This document shows positions 10,852-58,657 of a stretch of DNA of 64,000 nt, one piece after another. Position numbers and translations under genes: made by a program. Source of the DNA: Brachycybe producta (lineage: Eukaryota > Arthropoda > Diplopoda > Playtdesmida > Andrognathidae); assembly GCA_036925085.1 (NCBI GenBank), contig JAUPFP010000019.1:1111501-1175500 (forward strand), read 5' to 3'. The first letter of the stretch is position 1. The number at the start of each line of letters is the position of its first letter. The notes beneath the pieces are model-generated. The model was not told where the DNA came from and did no database searches. It worked only from the letters and a program-made list of their open reading frames with translations.

Positions 10852-11109
10852 AACCGAAGAAGTCAAGCAGGATTCAGGAAGTCTCTATTTTAACCGGTTA
10901 CTTGATCAGATTTCAGGCAGACCAAAACACAGGCAGTTAGAAATCGGGGAAAACTTCAGTTGGCTCCGCCCTTGTTATGACGACTGGCAACTTCTAATTG
11001 GTTGGTTATGTAGTTGACGTCGAACCACACAACAAATCAATTACAAGTTGCTGTTCGTCATAAACAGGGCGGAGCCAACGACTGTTTATCCCGATTTCTA
11101 ATTGCCTGT
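10852..11109 (-). promoter_or_regulatory. UCK upstream region containing MITE D1
   Basis: The 78 bp directly upstream of the UCK uORF show no clear TATA box. From 10929 to 11109 the region is the palindromic MITE D1, so transcription probably starts within or beside a transposon copy. The core promoter cannot be fixed from sequence alone. Confidence 0.3.
10929..11109. mobile_element. Family D palindromic MITE, copy D1
   Basis: Ends ACAGGCAGTTAG and CTAATTGCCTGT; arms contain TTGGCTCCGCCC and GGGCGGAGCCAA. The target duplication is not clear for this copy. Located 86 bp upstream of the UCK ATG. Confidence 0.8.
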
Positions 11110-12641
11110 GAGTAAAGGAGGTGTGCTCGTTACCAAGGAGATGCCCCGCCACTGAGTCGAGTCTCTTTTTCATTAGATTCGTTATTACTTTATTATGATA
11201 TATAGACTCATCATCGATATTCCAAATAATTTCAAAATAGAAATTTATAACCGAAAATTCCAAAAAGATTTTTTTGAAAAATTCATTTTGGAAAACACTA
11301 TAAATTATGCATCCACAAAAGTAAACAGTTTAAACATCAATTTAAAATTAATAAATTCATTTTGCCTAATTCGTAACTTATACATTATAAGGATGACTTT
11401 TTAAATTTTAAAATCAACCAAAAAGGATGGATACAAATCATGATTTTTTTTTTATTTATTTAAAATATCAACAAGTTGTTCTTTAATTAACTGAAAATCC
11501 ATGCATGACAGTGTAGCATATGTCAATCACATTTTTAAAAGAATTTCGTAACACACGACAAAATTCACTTTAAAAAAAAATTAAAATGTGATTGAAATCA
11601 CTTGATTTTTATGGTGTTGACAAGTTTTTTTTTTTAAATCGTTATTTAAATCAAACCTGAAAATTGATAAGAAAATTAAATGTTTCAGATAGGAGGAAAC
11701 TGGTAAAAAAAATGAAAAAATGGTAAATTAATGGAACCTTATTAGTAGTTATTACACTTGGCTTTTTTCAAAAAACGGCCAAAAGTTAAAAAATATTTAA
11801 ATACTCGAAAGCTCTAAAAATACCTCAGAAACTCTTCAAAATGCACAAGGATTCAAGAATTTTTATAATTCGAAAAAATGTGTGAAAAAGTAAGACCTAT
11901 AGACCTGGCTTTTTTCAACAAAACAGCCAAATTGAAAAATATTTAAATGCTCTAAAAGTGCCTCAAGAGTGATCAATTGGCACCAGAAGTTCCAAAAAGC
12001 TCGTAAAAAAACAAGGATTCAAAAAATTTTAAAATTCGAAAAAATGGGTCAAAACCCAAGTCTGTAGACTTGCTTTTTCCGCTGTAGAGACGGCAGTTGG
12101 ACGGTGTGCTGTGTGTGCAGTGAAATATATTTATCAACATCTTTATGTGTCCACGAACCGACAAACAACGTTAGTCAACAGTTGGACTTTGAAAATAAAA
12201 ATAATATAACGTAATAATATTACATACATCTTTCCTATCCATTCTCGAAAAGTTGTACGTGTATACACACGCGAGCACTAAACTAGACTGCCGTCACTGT
12301 GGACAAAGCGACCTGTTTCTCCTACCGGCCGGCTGATTTGCCGTTCTGGCGAAAATTCTTGTCGTGGAAAAGCGCCCTAACGGTGATCACAAAGTAGTAC
12401 AGTATAATGAAGAACAATAGTTTATTTACATACACAGTAAAATATGCTGACAAAAGCCATACCAAGATATGAAAAGTTGTCATAAAATAAAATACTATAG
12501 AAAAAGAACCCCCCCCTTTCCTCATTTGTGAGCCAAATGGATGAAATTGCCTCAGGCTGACATGTTACTAGCGAAGAATTGTTTTTGTTTGGTTGTTTTA
12601 CCGATTGGCCATCGATTCCAGTTTTTTTGTTGCTATCTTAG
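11110..12641. other. AT-rich intergenic sequence between UCK and FAM102
   Basis: No exon or known repeat seen. Two similar blocks of about 100 bp (11755-11900 and 11900-12080) repeat GCTTTTTTCAAAAAACGGCC-like and AAGTGCCTCA motifs, suggesting an old tandem duplication. Confidence 0.4.
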
Positions 12642-13388
12642 TTAAGAGAAATCATCACGAAATTACTTCGAAAAATCTCCGAAAAGAGCGCTAGCATCGT
12701 TTTTCTATTGAGCACATAGACCCGATGTTAAATAAAATATGTTAATTTTTAAAATACACAAGAGTCGCGGCAATATGTTTATTTTTCATATTTAAAGTTG
12801 TCCACTATTAAGTTTTCAAAGTGCAATGCGCACCTTAAATATATGCTGTTTGAGTGATAATGATACCAAAAAAATTGGTAAGTGTGGTTATATTTTTAAT
12901 AACTATTTCAAAATCGCGAATTTCTAATTCTTATGTTAAACTCCATTGAGTATGCACTCGTAAGCAAAAAAATCCATTAAAATGGGGGTAAAAATACGTA
13001 AAAAGAATTTTAAAAATCCAGAAAAAAATCAGCATGTGCGCCAATGTGTTGACTTCACTGTGGTTTAATTGTGGTTTTTTAAAATTATTTTTAAGTATTT
13101 TTACCAGCATTTTAATGGATGTTTTTTTTGCTTACGAGCGCGTACAAGCCCACTTACCAATTTTTTGCCATTCTATCCCTCGATCAGCATATATTTAAGG
13201 TGCACATTGCACTTTGAACCATCAAAATTGTACAACTTTAAATATGATAAATAAACATAATGCGGCGATTGTGTACTTTAAAAATTAACATACTTTCTTT
13301 AACATTGGGTCTATGGGCTCTATAGAAAAACGATGCTGGCGCTCTTTGCGGAGATTTTTCAAAGTAATTTTGAGATGTAGCCTCTTAA
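12642..13388. mobile_element. Family A element, copy A3
   Basis: TTAA-bounded, inverted arms as in A1. Its end is only 65 bp from the FAM102 stop codon, so it may supply 3' UTR sequence; minus-strand AATAAA occurs in it near 12775-12785. Confidence 0.8.
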
Positions 13389-13453
13389 AAGAAGCACCCA
13401 TAAAAAAGCGCCGACCGTCTCAAACCAATTAAAGCTGCAACCGACAAAATAAA

Positions 13454-48356
<34,903 letters not shown>

Positions 48357-48725
48357 CTATTTAAGGTCGAAGATGCAAAAGAAAAACTTCGTTTTCACCC
48401 ATTTTTATAAAAGTCGGTTTTCATCAACGCGAATTTCTCTCGTTCGTTTCGTTCTTAAGCCTAGTTCCGTCCTTTCATTTGACGCTTTCACAACCGTTTC
48501 TGAGAGACTCAAATCTAATCAGTTTGAATTAAACAATTCTACAAATCTCTGAATCTATAATAAACCGTCTTTCGATCATTTGCGAAACCCCGTTTCACTG
48601 TCAAAAATTATATTATAACACATTCCATAACATCAGCCTTATCGTAGCCAACACACTTAAAACACAACCGACATCCTTTCTTATAACAACAAATGACATA
48701 ACACACAACATACACCCGTAAACAG

Positions 48726-48900
48726 GCATTTCCGCCCAGCAGTAACATTTTGTTGGCCCCGCCCTTTTATGGGCGTCTGACCAAATATCAGCCAATACAA
48801 AATTGAAAAGGAAGCAAAATGTGACATCAGACAAGTAACAAACCAATTACCAATTGATGACGCTCATAAAAAGGCGGAGCCAACTTTCTTTTTTTACTGC
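48726..48900. mobile_element. Family D relative, diverged
   Basis: Ends GGCATTTCCGCCCAGCAGTA and TTTTTACTGCTGTGC with inner TTGGCCCCGCCC/GGCGGAGCCAA. Upstream of FAM102 exon 1. Confidence 0.55.
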
Positions 48901-48910
48901 TGTGCAGAGA

Positions 48911-49373
48911 TGGTTGTAATTGTAACGGTGGCCGTTGGTGATAGCTTTGGTCAATTTGATTTTGGCCGATATGAACGCAGTATTTCCTACCTCCATAAAT
49001 GTAGCTGTGAACATTAGTTTTAAAAAAAGCTGTGAATACCAGGGTTAATATAAAATAATAATGATCGTTAATTATTAATTAATATATCGGTAATTCGGTG
49101 GTGTTTAGGTGGTATTACGTTAAATTAAACTTATTGCAGGGGGTCGCAGCCTCCCAGAATGTAAAATAATGAAATACTATTCAGTTAAAAAGTACATCTG
49201 GCAACAGTGCAAGCGTAAAGCCGCTTTAGTATTCCGTTTAGAATACTATTGATTCTAAAGTGCGAATATTATATGCTGCTGCTGCTGCTGAAAAAAAAAA
49301 TACTGCGTTCCTATTGGCCAAAATCACATTGACCAAAGCTATCGCCAACGGCCTCTGACCGTAACACCGCCAA
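48911..49373. mobile_element. Family O palindromic element hosting an N fragment
   Basis: Left AACGGTGGCCGTTGGTGATA, right CTATCGCCAACGGCCTCTGA; inner GAACGCAGTATTTCC mirrored. An N-type fragment lies at 49080-49175. Confidence 0.7.
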
Positions 49374-49978
49374 TTTCTAAACGCTACGTCCTTGCAGAAG
49401 CAGCAGTACTGAAAACAAACCACACCGTAAGCAGCTTTAAAATAATTTTAACTATTAACGTCCATGAAGACGCAACAATTCCTTGCGTATGCTAAAAATA
49501 TTAAAGGACAGTACACGGAAATGAACGTATGCGCCGCTGGAAGCAATATGAATGTTTTCATCAGATGGCGCCACTGTACAAGTTCGATAAAGATGTTCAC
49601 GACAAAGAGTCCGTATATTGAAGCCAAACGGTCTACCCAGTTGTATACTTATATGGCGTATAACCCTTCAAATTAACAAAAATGACGCTCTGTTATAATA
49701 CCCTCCCTTGCTCTCCATCACTTCAAAGCATGACAATTAAGTCACAGATAGGGCAAGCCGTTTTATTTTTTATTCACTTTTTTTCTCAATGCCATGCATG
49801 TCCACAATTTTAGAGAATTACACATATCTCTAATTGAATTGCAGATATCTACAATTCAAGTACAGATATCTTTAATTCAAATACAGATATCAGTATGTGG
49901 CGCCATCCAGTAATGTATGTTAGCAGCTACGCACTCGATTTCATTGCCACCTGCCGGTGAATGGCAATTTACAGTGTT
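49374..49978. other. Intergenic sequence
   Basis: No gene supported. Tandem AATTCAAGTACAGATATCT units at 49830-49895. An ORF at 49464-49676 has no recognisable features. Confidence 0.4.
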
Positions 49979-51333
49979 GAAGTTTCACTGTTTTGCTGAA
50001 AATGATGCAAATGTAAAAAATGCTGACTCCGAAACTACTAAAGATAGAACAATGGTTGATAGCTCAAAATAAACGTCTTAACAGTGGAAAGAAAAGAGTA
50101 CTTAATCATCTTTTCATTATTTTAAAATTTAGGGTGTCAAATTACACGTTCAATTTTTAGCATTTTGGTCAAATTTGAACCCACTTTAGGCCGTGTTGAG
50201 GTTAAAGGTCAGGGTTCATATTTTTTGCAGTTATGCACTTGGGTCTACTCTAGTATGTTCCACTATTACTTTGATTGTACTATGACTGCAACATAATGAA
50301 AATATTAGCCTAAACTTCGAAAAAACCAATTTAGGTGACCTTTGACCCCGATTTTCGCCCTGTGGTGGTCCACCTACAAAAAAAATAATTATGCTATGTG
50401 AAAGTTCATTACATTTCCTTTCCAGTGATGTCAAATATGCATTAAACATATATGCTAATTCAAAAACATGTATATTACATAAGCTATAATGCAATAAACA
50501 CAATCATTTCAATTTTTAACTTATAAATTTTCAATTGGTCACTTTTCATATAAAATACATACATACTTGTACTGTGTATGCACATGTATTATACACAATA
50601 TTACACATGGCTTACACATTTTAGTGACTTTCACAAGTATATGTATTACTATATAAAAATGAGTTCTCTCCACCTATACCTTTTTAAAAACGTGACCAAT
50701 TGAAAGTTTATACATTAAAAACACTGATGTATTGAATTATACCTTATGTAATCCACAGGTTTTTTAATTTACGTATGTTTAATGCACATAATTTTTGTTA
50801 CAATTTATATTAAAAGTTACAAATATTTTTCAAACTTTGAGAAATTGTCACTTCTTCACCTGTAAAATGTCATCTATGGTTTCTACATCACTCGATAGGA
50901 AATGTAATGAACTTTCACATAGCATAATTAGTTTTCTGGTAGGTGGACCACCACAGGGCGAAAAACGGTTTCAAAAGTCACCCAAATTGGTTTTTTCGAA
51001 GTTTTGGCTAATTTTTTTATGTTGCAGTCATAGTTCAATCAAAGTAATAGTGCCACATACTACAGTAGACCCAAGTGTATAATTGCAAAAAAATATGAAC
51101 TCTGACCTTTGACCTCAACACAGCCTAAAGCGGGTTCAAATTTGACCAAAATGCTAAAAATTGAACGCGTAATTTGACACACTAAATTTTAAAATGAAAA
51201 GATGATTAAGAACTCTTTTCTTCCCACTGTTAAGACGTTTATTTTGAGCTATCAACCATTGTTCTATCTTTAGTAGTTTTGGAGTGAGCATTTTTTGAAT
51301 TTGCATCATTTTCAGCAAAACAGTTAAACTTCA
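49979..51333. repeat. 1.35-kb inverted repeat J
   Basis: Left GAAGTTTCACTGTTTTGCTG and right CAGCAAAACAGTTAAACTTC begin arms of over 500 bp that stay ~85-90% complementary by eye. Open frames 50503-50231 (minus) and 50795-51082 (plus) translate to similar peptides, both containing KCNELSHSII and GGPPQGE. No known family recognised. Lies 274 bp downstream of the NPRL2 stop. Confidence 0.85.
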
Positions 51334-51606
51334 AAGGGCCAATTCTCCAAAAATTATGGCCCGATTTAAAAACAAGCATTCATCAAAAACGAGCATTTTT
51401 TTATGTTCTAGTTGTGCTATGATTTTTTACATTAACATCTGTGATGATCAAACAACAAAATTTGAAATTTTGGGTGAATTAGTGAGGAATACCTCATACC
51501 CAAGAAATACACATAGTTTCGACGAGTTAATAGATTTAAGTACTTGTAAAACTAAAATACATTATAAACAAAACAATAAACAAAAATAACAAACGGTTAA
51601 GAATTT

Positions 51607-51674
51607 CTATTTCCAGCAAACTACAACACTCGGGTCACTTTCAACTCTTTCTTCCAATTCTTGATATCGCAATC
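51607..51674 (-). CDS. NPRL2: NPRL2 last exon and stop
   Basis: In-window residues 336-357 and TAG. Encodes [21 protein letters not shown], matching the human C-terminus [21 protein letters not shown]. Acceptor CTTTCAG. No AATAAA within the next ~300 bp; the nearest is at 51239-51244, inside the large inverted repeat J. Confidence 0.94.
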
Positions 51675-54600
51675 CTGAAAGAAAGTTTAGATTATAGTTT
51701 AAAACAGTGGTCTCTAAAGTGGGGTACACGCAAGTCGATACGTGGGGGGGGGGGGTACGCCAAGAAAATTGAATATTTTTTTTCCCTGAACAAGTTTTAT
51801 ATTGACAAGAAAGGGCAGACAGTAGGGCCTAATGCTTATTAAACCTTAGACATGCACCTTACGAAATAGTCTAAGACCAGTCTGCAGACTTTTGTGCCAT
51901 GTTAGGCGGTTATATTCCTGTCAATCTGCAGAATCAGTCAATCTGCAAATTGCCTAGGCAATCTGCAAAACCACCAGACTGCTAGTGAATCTGCAAAATT
52001 CAATACATTTTAGGTGTTGAATTTTGTAGATTAACTAGCAGGTTGGTTGTTTTGCAGATTGCCTAGGCAATCTGCAGATTGATTCCACAGATTGACAGTA
52101 ACATATATACATACTTGTATATATGGGGGGAGTGCTATTTATTTTTTCTGTCTTAGGGATACACACAGAGCAGCATCATGGTATATACACATGCCCCTGG
52201 GCAAAACAGAAAATATGCCCTCAATAAATGGTTAGTGCTTACTGACTTAAAGTGCATCTCTATTATAGAATATGCCCCTGGCATTTGCCCATTCTACCCA
52301 AGCCTTAATCCAGCCCTGGGTACATGATCGAAAAAGTATGGAGACCACTGGTCTAAAAAACTAAATCATTCTAATGTTTAAAACATTAGAATGATTTAAT
52401 TTTTTAGACCATGTTATGCGAATGAATATAGAAAAGGTATGAAATAAATTACCAGTTTTGCAACAGATTTCATCATAACTGTGCAATCCATTAAAATATT
52501 TAGAGAGGGTTTTGTATTTCTTATTTCCCAGCGTATCCGATGTCAGTCGAATTGGATATTTGTGAAGCCTTCGAATGTAACCTTTGATTATTCCGAACTG
52601 TATTAATTTTCTAAAAAAAAATCACAGACAAAAGTCATTTAAGATGTTTTACACGAACCCCATGCACTCGAAGCATTCAAATAAGAACAATAGAGTATAC
52701 AACTATGCTTATTCTGCAGTTGAAAGTATTTTCAAATGACATCACTTAACATAATAATTTTAAAAATTTCTTTAAAAAATAAACTTTTACGACAATTTCA
52801 AATTCTTTAAATTCTTCGACTGCTTTAAAAACTGCCTGATACCTAACAAAAACAACATTTACCTATTTTTAACAGGGGTGTTATTTTGATGACGAAATAA
52901 TTCTTTAAAGACTGGGGTATGGTGTTGCGCCCTCTACACCCCCAACAACAAGCTTGATTTAACTAAACTTAACCTCCCGACTGTCCCTACTGTTCTGACC
53001 ATTCCACCGTTCATCAAAATAGCACCAGCAACAATAAAAGCTTAGCTTTAAAGATATTAAATATGAGAATATCTTTTAGGTGGTTCATTTGCAATTTTCA
53101 TTTAAAAAAAAAAGTGTAAGATGGGTTATGAACAGCTGATTTCGAACTCTGATTATATTGTATTTCAGGATCAAAATTAAAAGAAACTAGATTTTTTTAA
53201 TGAAATTAGATGGGTCTGACTTAGTTCGACGGCATTTTCATGTTGATATATGCTTCAAAATAAACTTTTTATAGGCAAAAATTAAAAAAACATCTTTTTA
53301 AAATTGGGTCATTTTGAGCCTTACATAAAAAGCTTATTTTGAACGCTATAGTACTTTGTGGAAAAACAAGAATTGCCACAAATCTTTAATGGACGAGGAC
53401 TGCTTCGACGTTTGTTTAGCTGTCATTGGCGTGCGCAGATATAAAATTATTAAGATTGGAAGTATGAAATCCCATACATATTTTTGATAACCACAAGGTT
53501 GTAAGAGACAGACAATTATTACAATGTAATTTAGACATCACCCATGAAAACTTGCCTTTCATCGACCTGCATCGTGTGAGGACTAAACCTCGTACACAGA
53601 TCACGGACTGTTGTTCCAGAAGCCAAACCACAATACAAAGTGAAAACGTCACGGAAATTCTGCAAATTTCCTTAATATAAAAACAAAACAAAATTTAAAT
53701 ATTTCTATTTAATTTATACAGGCAATTGTGAGCTTATAAAAAAAATAATAAGCTTGCATCTCTCAAATTATACCGTATTTCAGTAAAATAACTAAAGTAC
53801 CTACATCGCAAAATTACTTCGAAAAAATCTCCGCAAAGAGCGCTAGCATCGTTTTTCTATTGAGTCCATAGACCCAATGTTAAAGAAAAATGTTAATTTT
53901 TAAAATACACAGTCGGCACTATGTTTATTTTTTATATTTAAAGTTGTCCAATATTACGTTTTTAAAGTGCAGTGTGCACCTTAAATATACGCTGATCTAG
54001 TGATAGAATGACAAAAAATTGGTAAGTGCGGTTATATTTTTAAAAACTATTTCAAAATCGCGAATTTGTAACTCTTATGTTAAACTCCACTATGTACGTC
54101 CAAATAAGAAAAAAACATCCATTAAAATGCTAGTAAAAATACGTAAAAATAATTTTAAAAAATTAGAAAAAAAAATCAGCACGTGCGCCAATGTGTTGGC
54201 TTCATTGTGGTTTTTTAAAATTATTTTTACGAGCATTTTAATGGATGTTTTTTTCTTACGAGCGTGTACTCAATGGAATTTAACATAAGAATTAGAAATT
54301 CGCGATTTTGAAATATTTTTTTAAAAATAAAACCGCAGTTACCAATTTTTTGTCATTCTATCACGCGATCAGCATATAATTAAGGTGAACATTGCACTTT
54401 GAAAACTTAATATTGGACAATTTTAAATATGAAAAATAAACATATTGCCATGACTGTGTATTTTAAAAACTAATGTTTCTCCTTTAACATCGAGTCTATG
54501 GGCTCACTCTTTATCTACCGTTAAATATGAAGAAAAAATACAAAGCATAATTATAACCCCCTAACTGTAAGCGTCACTGACACTCTCCAAATATAAATGC

Positions 54601-57600
54601 AAATTCCCGTAATCATACGTCTGAATTATAAAATATATAACCGTGAAACAATAGCGTAAGCATTAGCATCGAAGTAACCGTGAGTCGAAGTTATGCTAAC
54701 CTATTTCTCAAATACATGAAATAAAGAAAAGTTTTAAACATACCAGATCGTCCGATGTATTTCAAGCATTCCTCTTGTAGACTTTTGTCTTCTGCTAATT
54801 GTTGTATGTTTGGTGTTACAGTGTAAACATTCGAATACTTAAGAAGAGAAAAAAAAAAAAACATCACATCAGTCATTACTCATCAGTCATTGGATTTTTG
54901 TTTTGTTAAAAAAACAGCTAAATGTTGGAAAATATTGAAATAAAGGAGAACAGTGCAATAAAACTACAGTCGCATACTATCCTAATTGTGTTAATTGACT
55001 TTCTTTGCATAGTCTTATTGCTGGCTTCTTATCGAAGTATGTTCATGATTGTTGTTCTCAGTCTCTTGGTTTTGTCAACAATTACTTATATGTGTCTATT
55101 GTACACTTCAAGGCCAATTATTTTTTTGTTGTGCTCTTAAGGGTAGTACTACACACCAAATTCCTTGTTGCTATACAATGTTGCGGGTCTGAATCACATC
55201 AGTTGCGATTCAGACCCGCAACAATGTTGAAATGTTTCGGGGCTGAATCGTGTCAGCTCAGATTCATGTTTCTTGACTCCCATAGAAATGGGAAATATTT
55301 AAATATTCTTGCGAAACATTTCATAGCTTTTTGAAACACGAACAAAGACTCAAGGAGTTCAGTTTGCTATTAATTATTAAAGACTGAGCTTTTAAACTGC
55401 TGTTAAACTACTTGAGGACCTTCTATGTAAATTCACTACTAAATTGTGTTTTGGGGATTTCTAACACCTGCACCATCTCCTCATTTCAGGGTGAACTGAA
55501 TGTGCTCTCGGCTGAGTGCCCACCACCGTTTCTATTTTATTCGCCCCTCTAGATGAATCACTGTGTAAGCAACATATTGCAATTGCTGCTTCCACAGGTA
55601 ATGCCATGGTGAAAGCCAGAAGAATGGAGAGAAACATAGTATAGGTGTGGACACGGAACAATGTTGTGGGTCTGAATCGCGTCAGTTGCGATTATGCCCC
55701 ACAAGATTGTATCAGAGCAGCCCCGCAACAATGTATCACAACAAAGAATCCAAGTGTGTAATAGACATAATAACATTTCCCATCAATCCTTTACGGGGAA
55801 AAAAAATCTGAAATAATTAGCTTATCGAAAAAGAAAGATGGCGACCAGAACACCCTCAATTAACCAAAAAGCACAAATATTCACCAAAGATGAAAATATT
55901 CTACTTTTCAACCAGTTGAATTTCGTTTGAAATTTAACCCAATGAAAACGGTCAGGTGTTTTTTCACCGATTTTTCTTCAATTATTCATCATTTCAGGTA
56001 AATTAATGCATTTTTATTAGATTTGGTATATGTTTGACTATAGTTTTACGTAATAATATTGATGAGAAACTTCAATTTATCGTCTAACTAAAGTGGTTGA
56101 GCTAGTGTGGTTTACTCACTTCACTTGGCATAATATACATGTATACGGAACCAAACAATAATAGTGAACAGGCGGGTGCCACGTTTGTTGTTATTAGTTG
56201 TCGAATTGAATTCCTTTTCTCCTAACTGTGATATTATATTGTCCAACTTTTCCACAGTAAACTGTTACTTTTCACCAGTTGAAATTTTCGCCACAGTGGA
56301 AACAGGGACTAAACTTGCTAATTCAATTAGTCTAGTCATATTATAATTACACGACTATTTGTGATTACAGACATATAGTTGTAAATACTTTGTTGATAAG
56401 TAATTTGTCCCAACACTGCATAAAACGTTTATTCTCAGTTCACTTAAGAGGCTACATCACTAAATTACTTCAAAAAAAAATCCGCCAAGAGTGCTAGCAT
56501 TGTTTTTCTGTTGAACCCATAGACCCAATGTTAAAAGAAAAATATTAATTTTTAAAATACACAGTCGCGGCAATATGTTTATTTTTCATATCTAAAATTG
56601 CCCACTGCACTTGAAATATATGCGGATCGAGTGATAAAATGACAAAAAATTGGTAAGTACGGTTATATTTTTAAAAACAATTTCAAAATCGCGAATTTTT
56701 AACTCTTATGTTAAACTCCATTGAGTACGCTCAAATAAGACAAAAACATCCATTAAAATGCTTGTAAAAATACATAAAAAATAATAAAAAAAAATCAGCA
56801 CGTGTGCCAATATCGGCAATATGTTGGTATTCTCTGTAGCTTAATTGTGGTTTTTTAAATTATTTTTAGGTATTTTACGAGCATTTTAATGGGTTTTTTT
56901 GCTTACGAGGACGTACTCAATTTAGTTTAACATAAGAGTTAGAAATTCGCGATTTAAAATCATCATCATTTCCTGTACCTTATCCCGCAAGCAGCAGGGT
57001 CGGCCTTGCTGGTTCTAAATCTCCACTTGTTCCGATTTTGCACCAAGCCCCCAGTGACCCCACATGCCAACATATCCCATTTTACTACCACATCCCAGGT
57101 TTGCTTGGTTCTTCCTCTACCCCGTTTTATTCCCAGGTCTAAGTTCATTGCTTGCCTCAGCAGCCCATCTTCCCCGCTCCTGAAGACATGCCCAAAACCA
57201 CCGCAGCCTATTTTCCTGCATCTTTTCTACTATATTTGTTACCCCTACACTACCCCTAATAAAATCATTTCTGATCCTATCCCTTCTGGTCACCCCACTC
57301 ATAAACCTTAGCATTCTCATCTCAGCTACCTGCATTCTATCCTCATGCACCTTCTTGATTGCCCAACATTCTGACCCATACAACATAGCTGGTCTGACTA
57401 CTGTCCTATAAAACTTTCCCTTCAATTTTATAGGTAACTTCCTGTCACATAATACCCCACTAGCCTGCCTACACCTATGCCAACCTGCTTTTATCCGGTG
57501 TGTGGTGTCTCGCAAATTTGCGATTTAAAATAGTTTTTAAAAATATAACCGCACTTACCAATTTTTTTGCCATTCTATCACTCGATCAGTATATATTTAA

Positions 57601-58609
57601 GGCGCACATTGCACTTTAAATACGAAAAAATAAACATTGCTGTGACTGTGTATTTTACAAATTAACATTTTTTCTTTAACATTGGTTCTATGGGCTCAAT
57701 AGAAAAACAATGCTAGCGCTCTTTGCGCAGATTTTTTTGAAGTAATTTAGTGATGTAACCTCTTAACTATAAAAATACAGTATAAACGTTTATTTAATTA
57801 CAAATTTACATGTCTGAGCTGATATGTGCCCTTAAAGATCGCCGACTCAACTGGGGTCTAGGATTCACGAAAACATTTTAGCCCAATCTGACAGTCTTGA
57901 CTCTTCACCAAGACAGTAAGTATCTGCACTTCTTTTAATTAAAAAACATCCCCAACTTAAAAGCTTAAATGTGAAAATGAAAGGTGAAACACAAGTGGCA
58001 CATATTTACCTGAAAGATTGGAATTAATGTAACAACTCCGTAGTAACTGAAATGAAGCAAGAAACATACCTACGCATTAGAACGTTTCAAAAAGCCATTA
58101 TCCAGCTTGACTATCTCCTTACACCATGTTTTGAATGCAGGCCTTGACAAGACTAATTTCAACATCCGTTTCAGCAGCAATTTTTGCAGTGTGATTGAAG
58201 CCATCGATGAAAGGAAGAATCTAGAAATAAAATCGATCTTAATTAGTATTGAAATCACATCAAATAATTATGAAGATAAGAAGATATCCCACTTGTTTAT
58301 TATTTATTATATAGCTATAAAAGATTAGCTAATAATTTCTCTTATATAAACATAGTAAATGCAATGTAGTATTCATATTGAAATACTTAAAAAAATAACT
58401 AGATTAGATTTAGATTTTCGAAGCAAAAATAAACAACCTCGATATTTCTCACCTGTTGTGTCGTGAGATCCCACTGACTCGTAACGAAAGCCGCTCGATT
58501 AAAAAGTACAGGCACGTGATGGTCTTCCACCTGAGGAGGGTCTTGAGACCCCGGCACGACCCTAAGATAGATTGTATTTGACTCGTCTGTACATACATGT
58601 ATACCAAAA

Positions 58610-58657
<48 letters not shown>

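Noticed and set aside
55461..55776. Minus-strand ORFs with hydrophobic stretches
   Set aside because: They lie in palindromic element AB; no similarity recognised.
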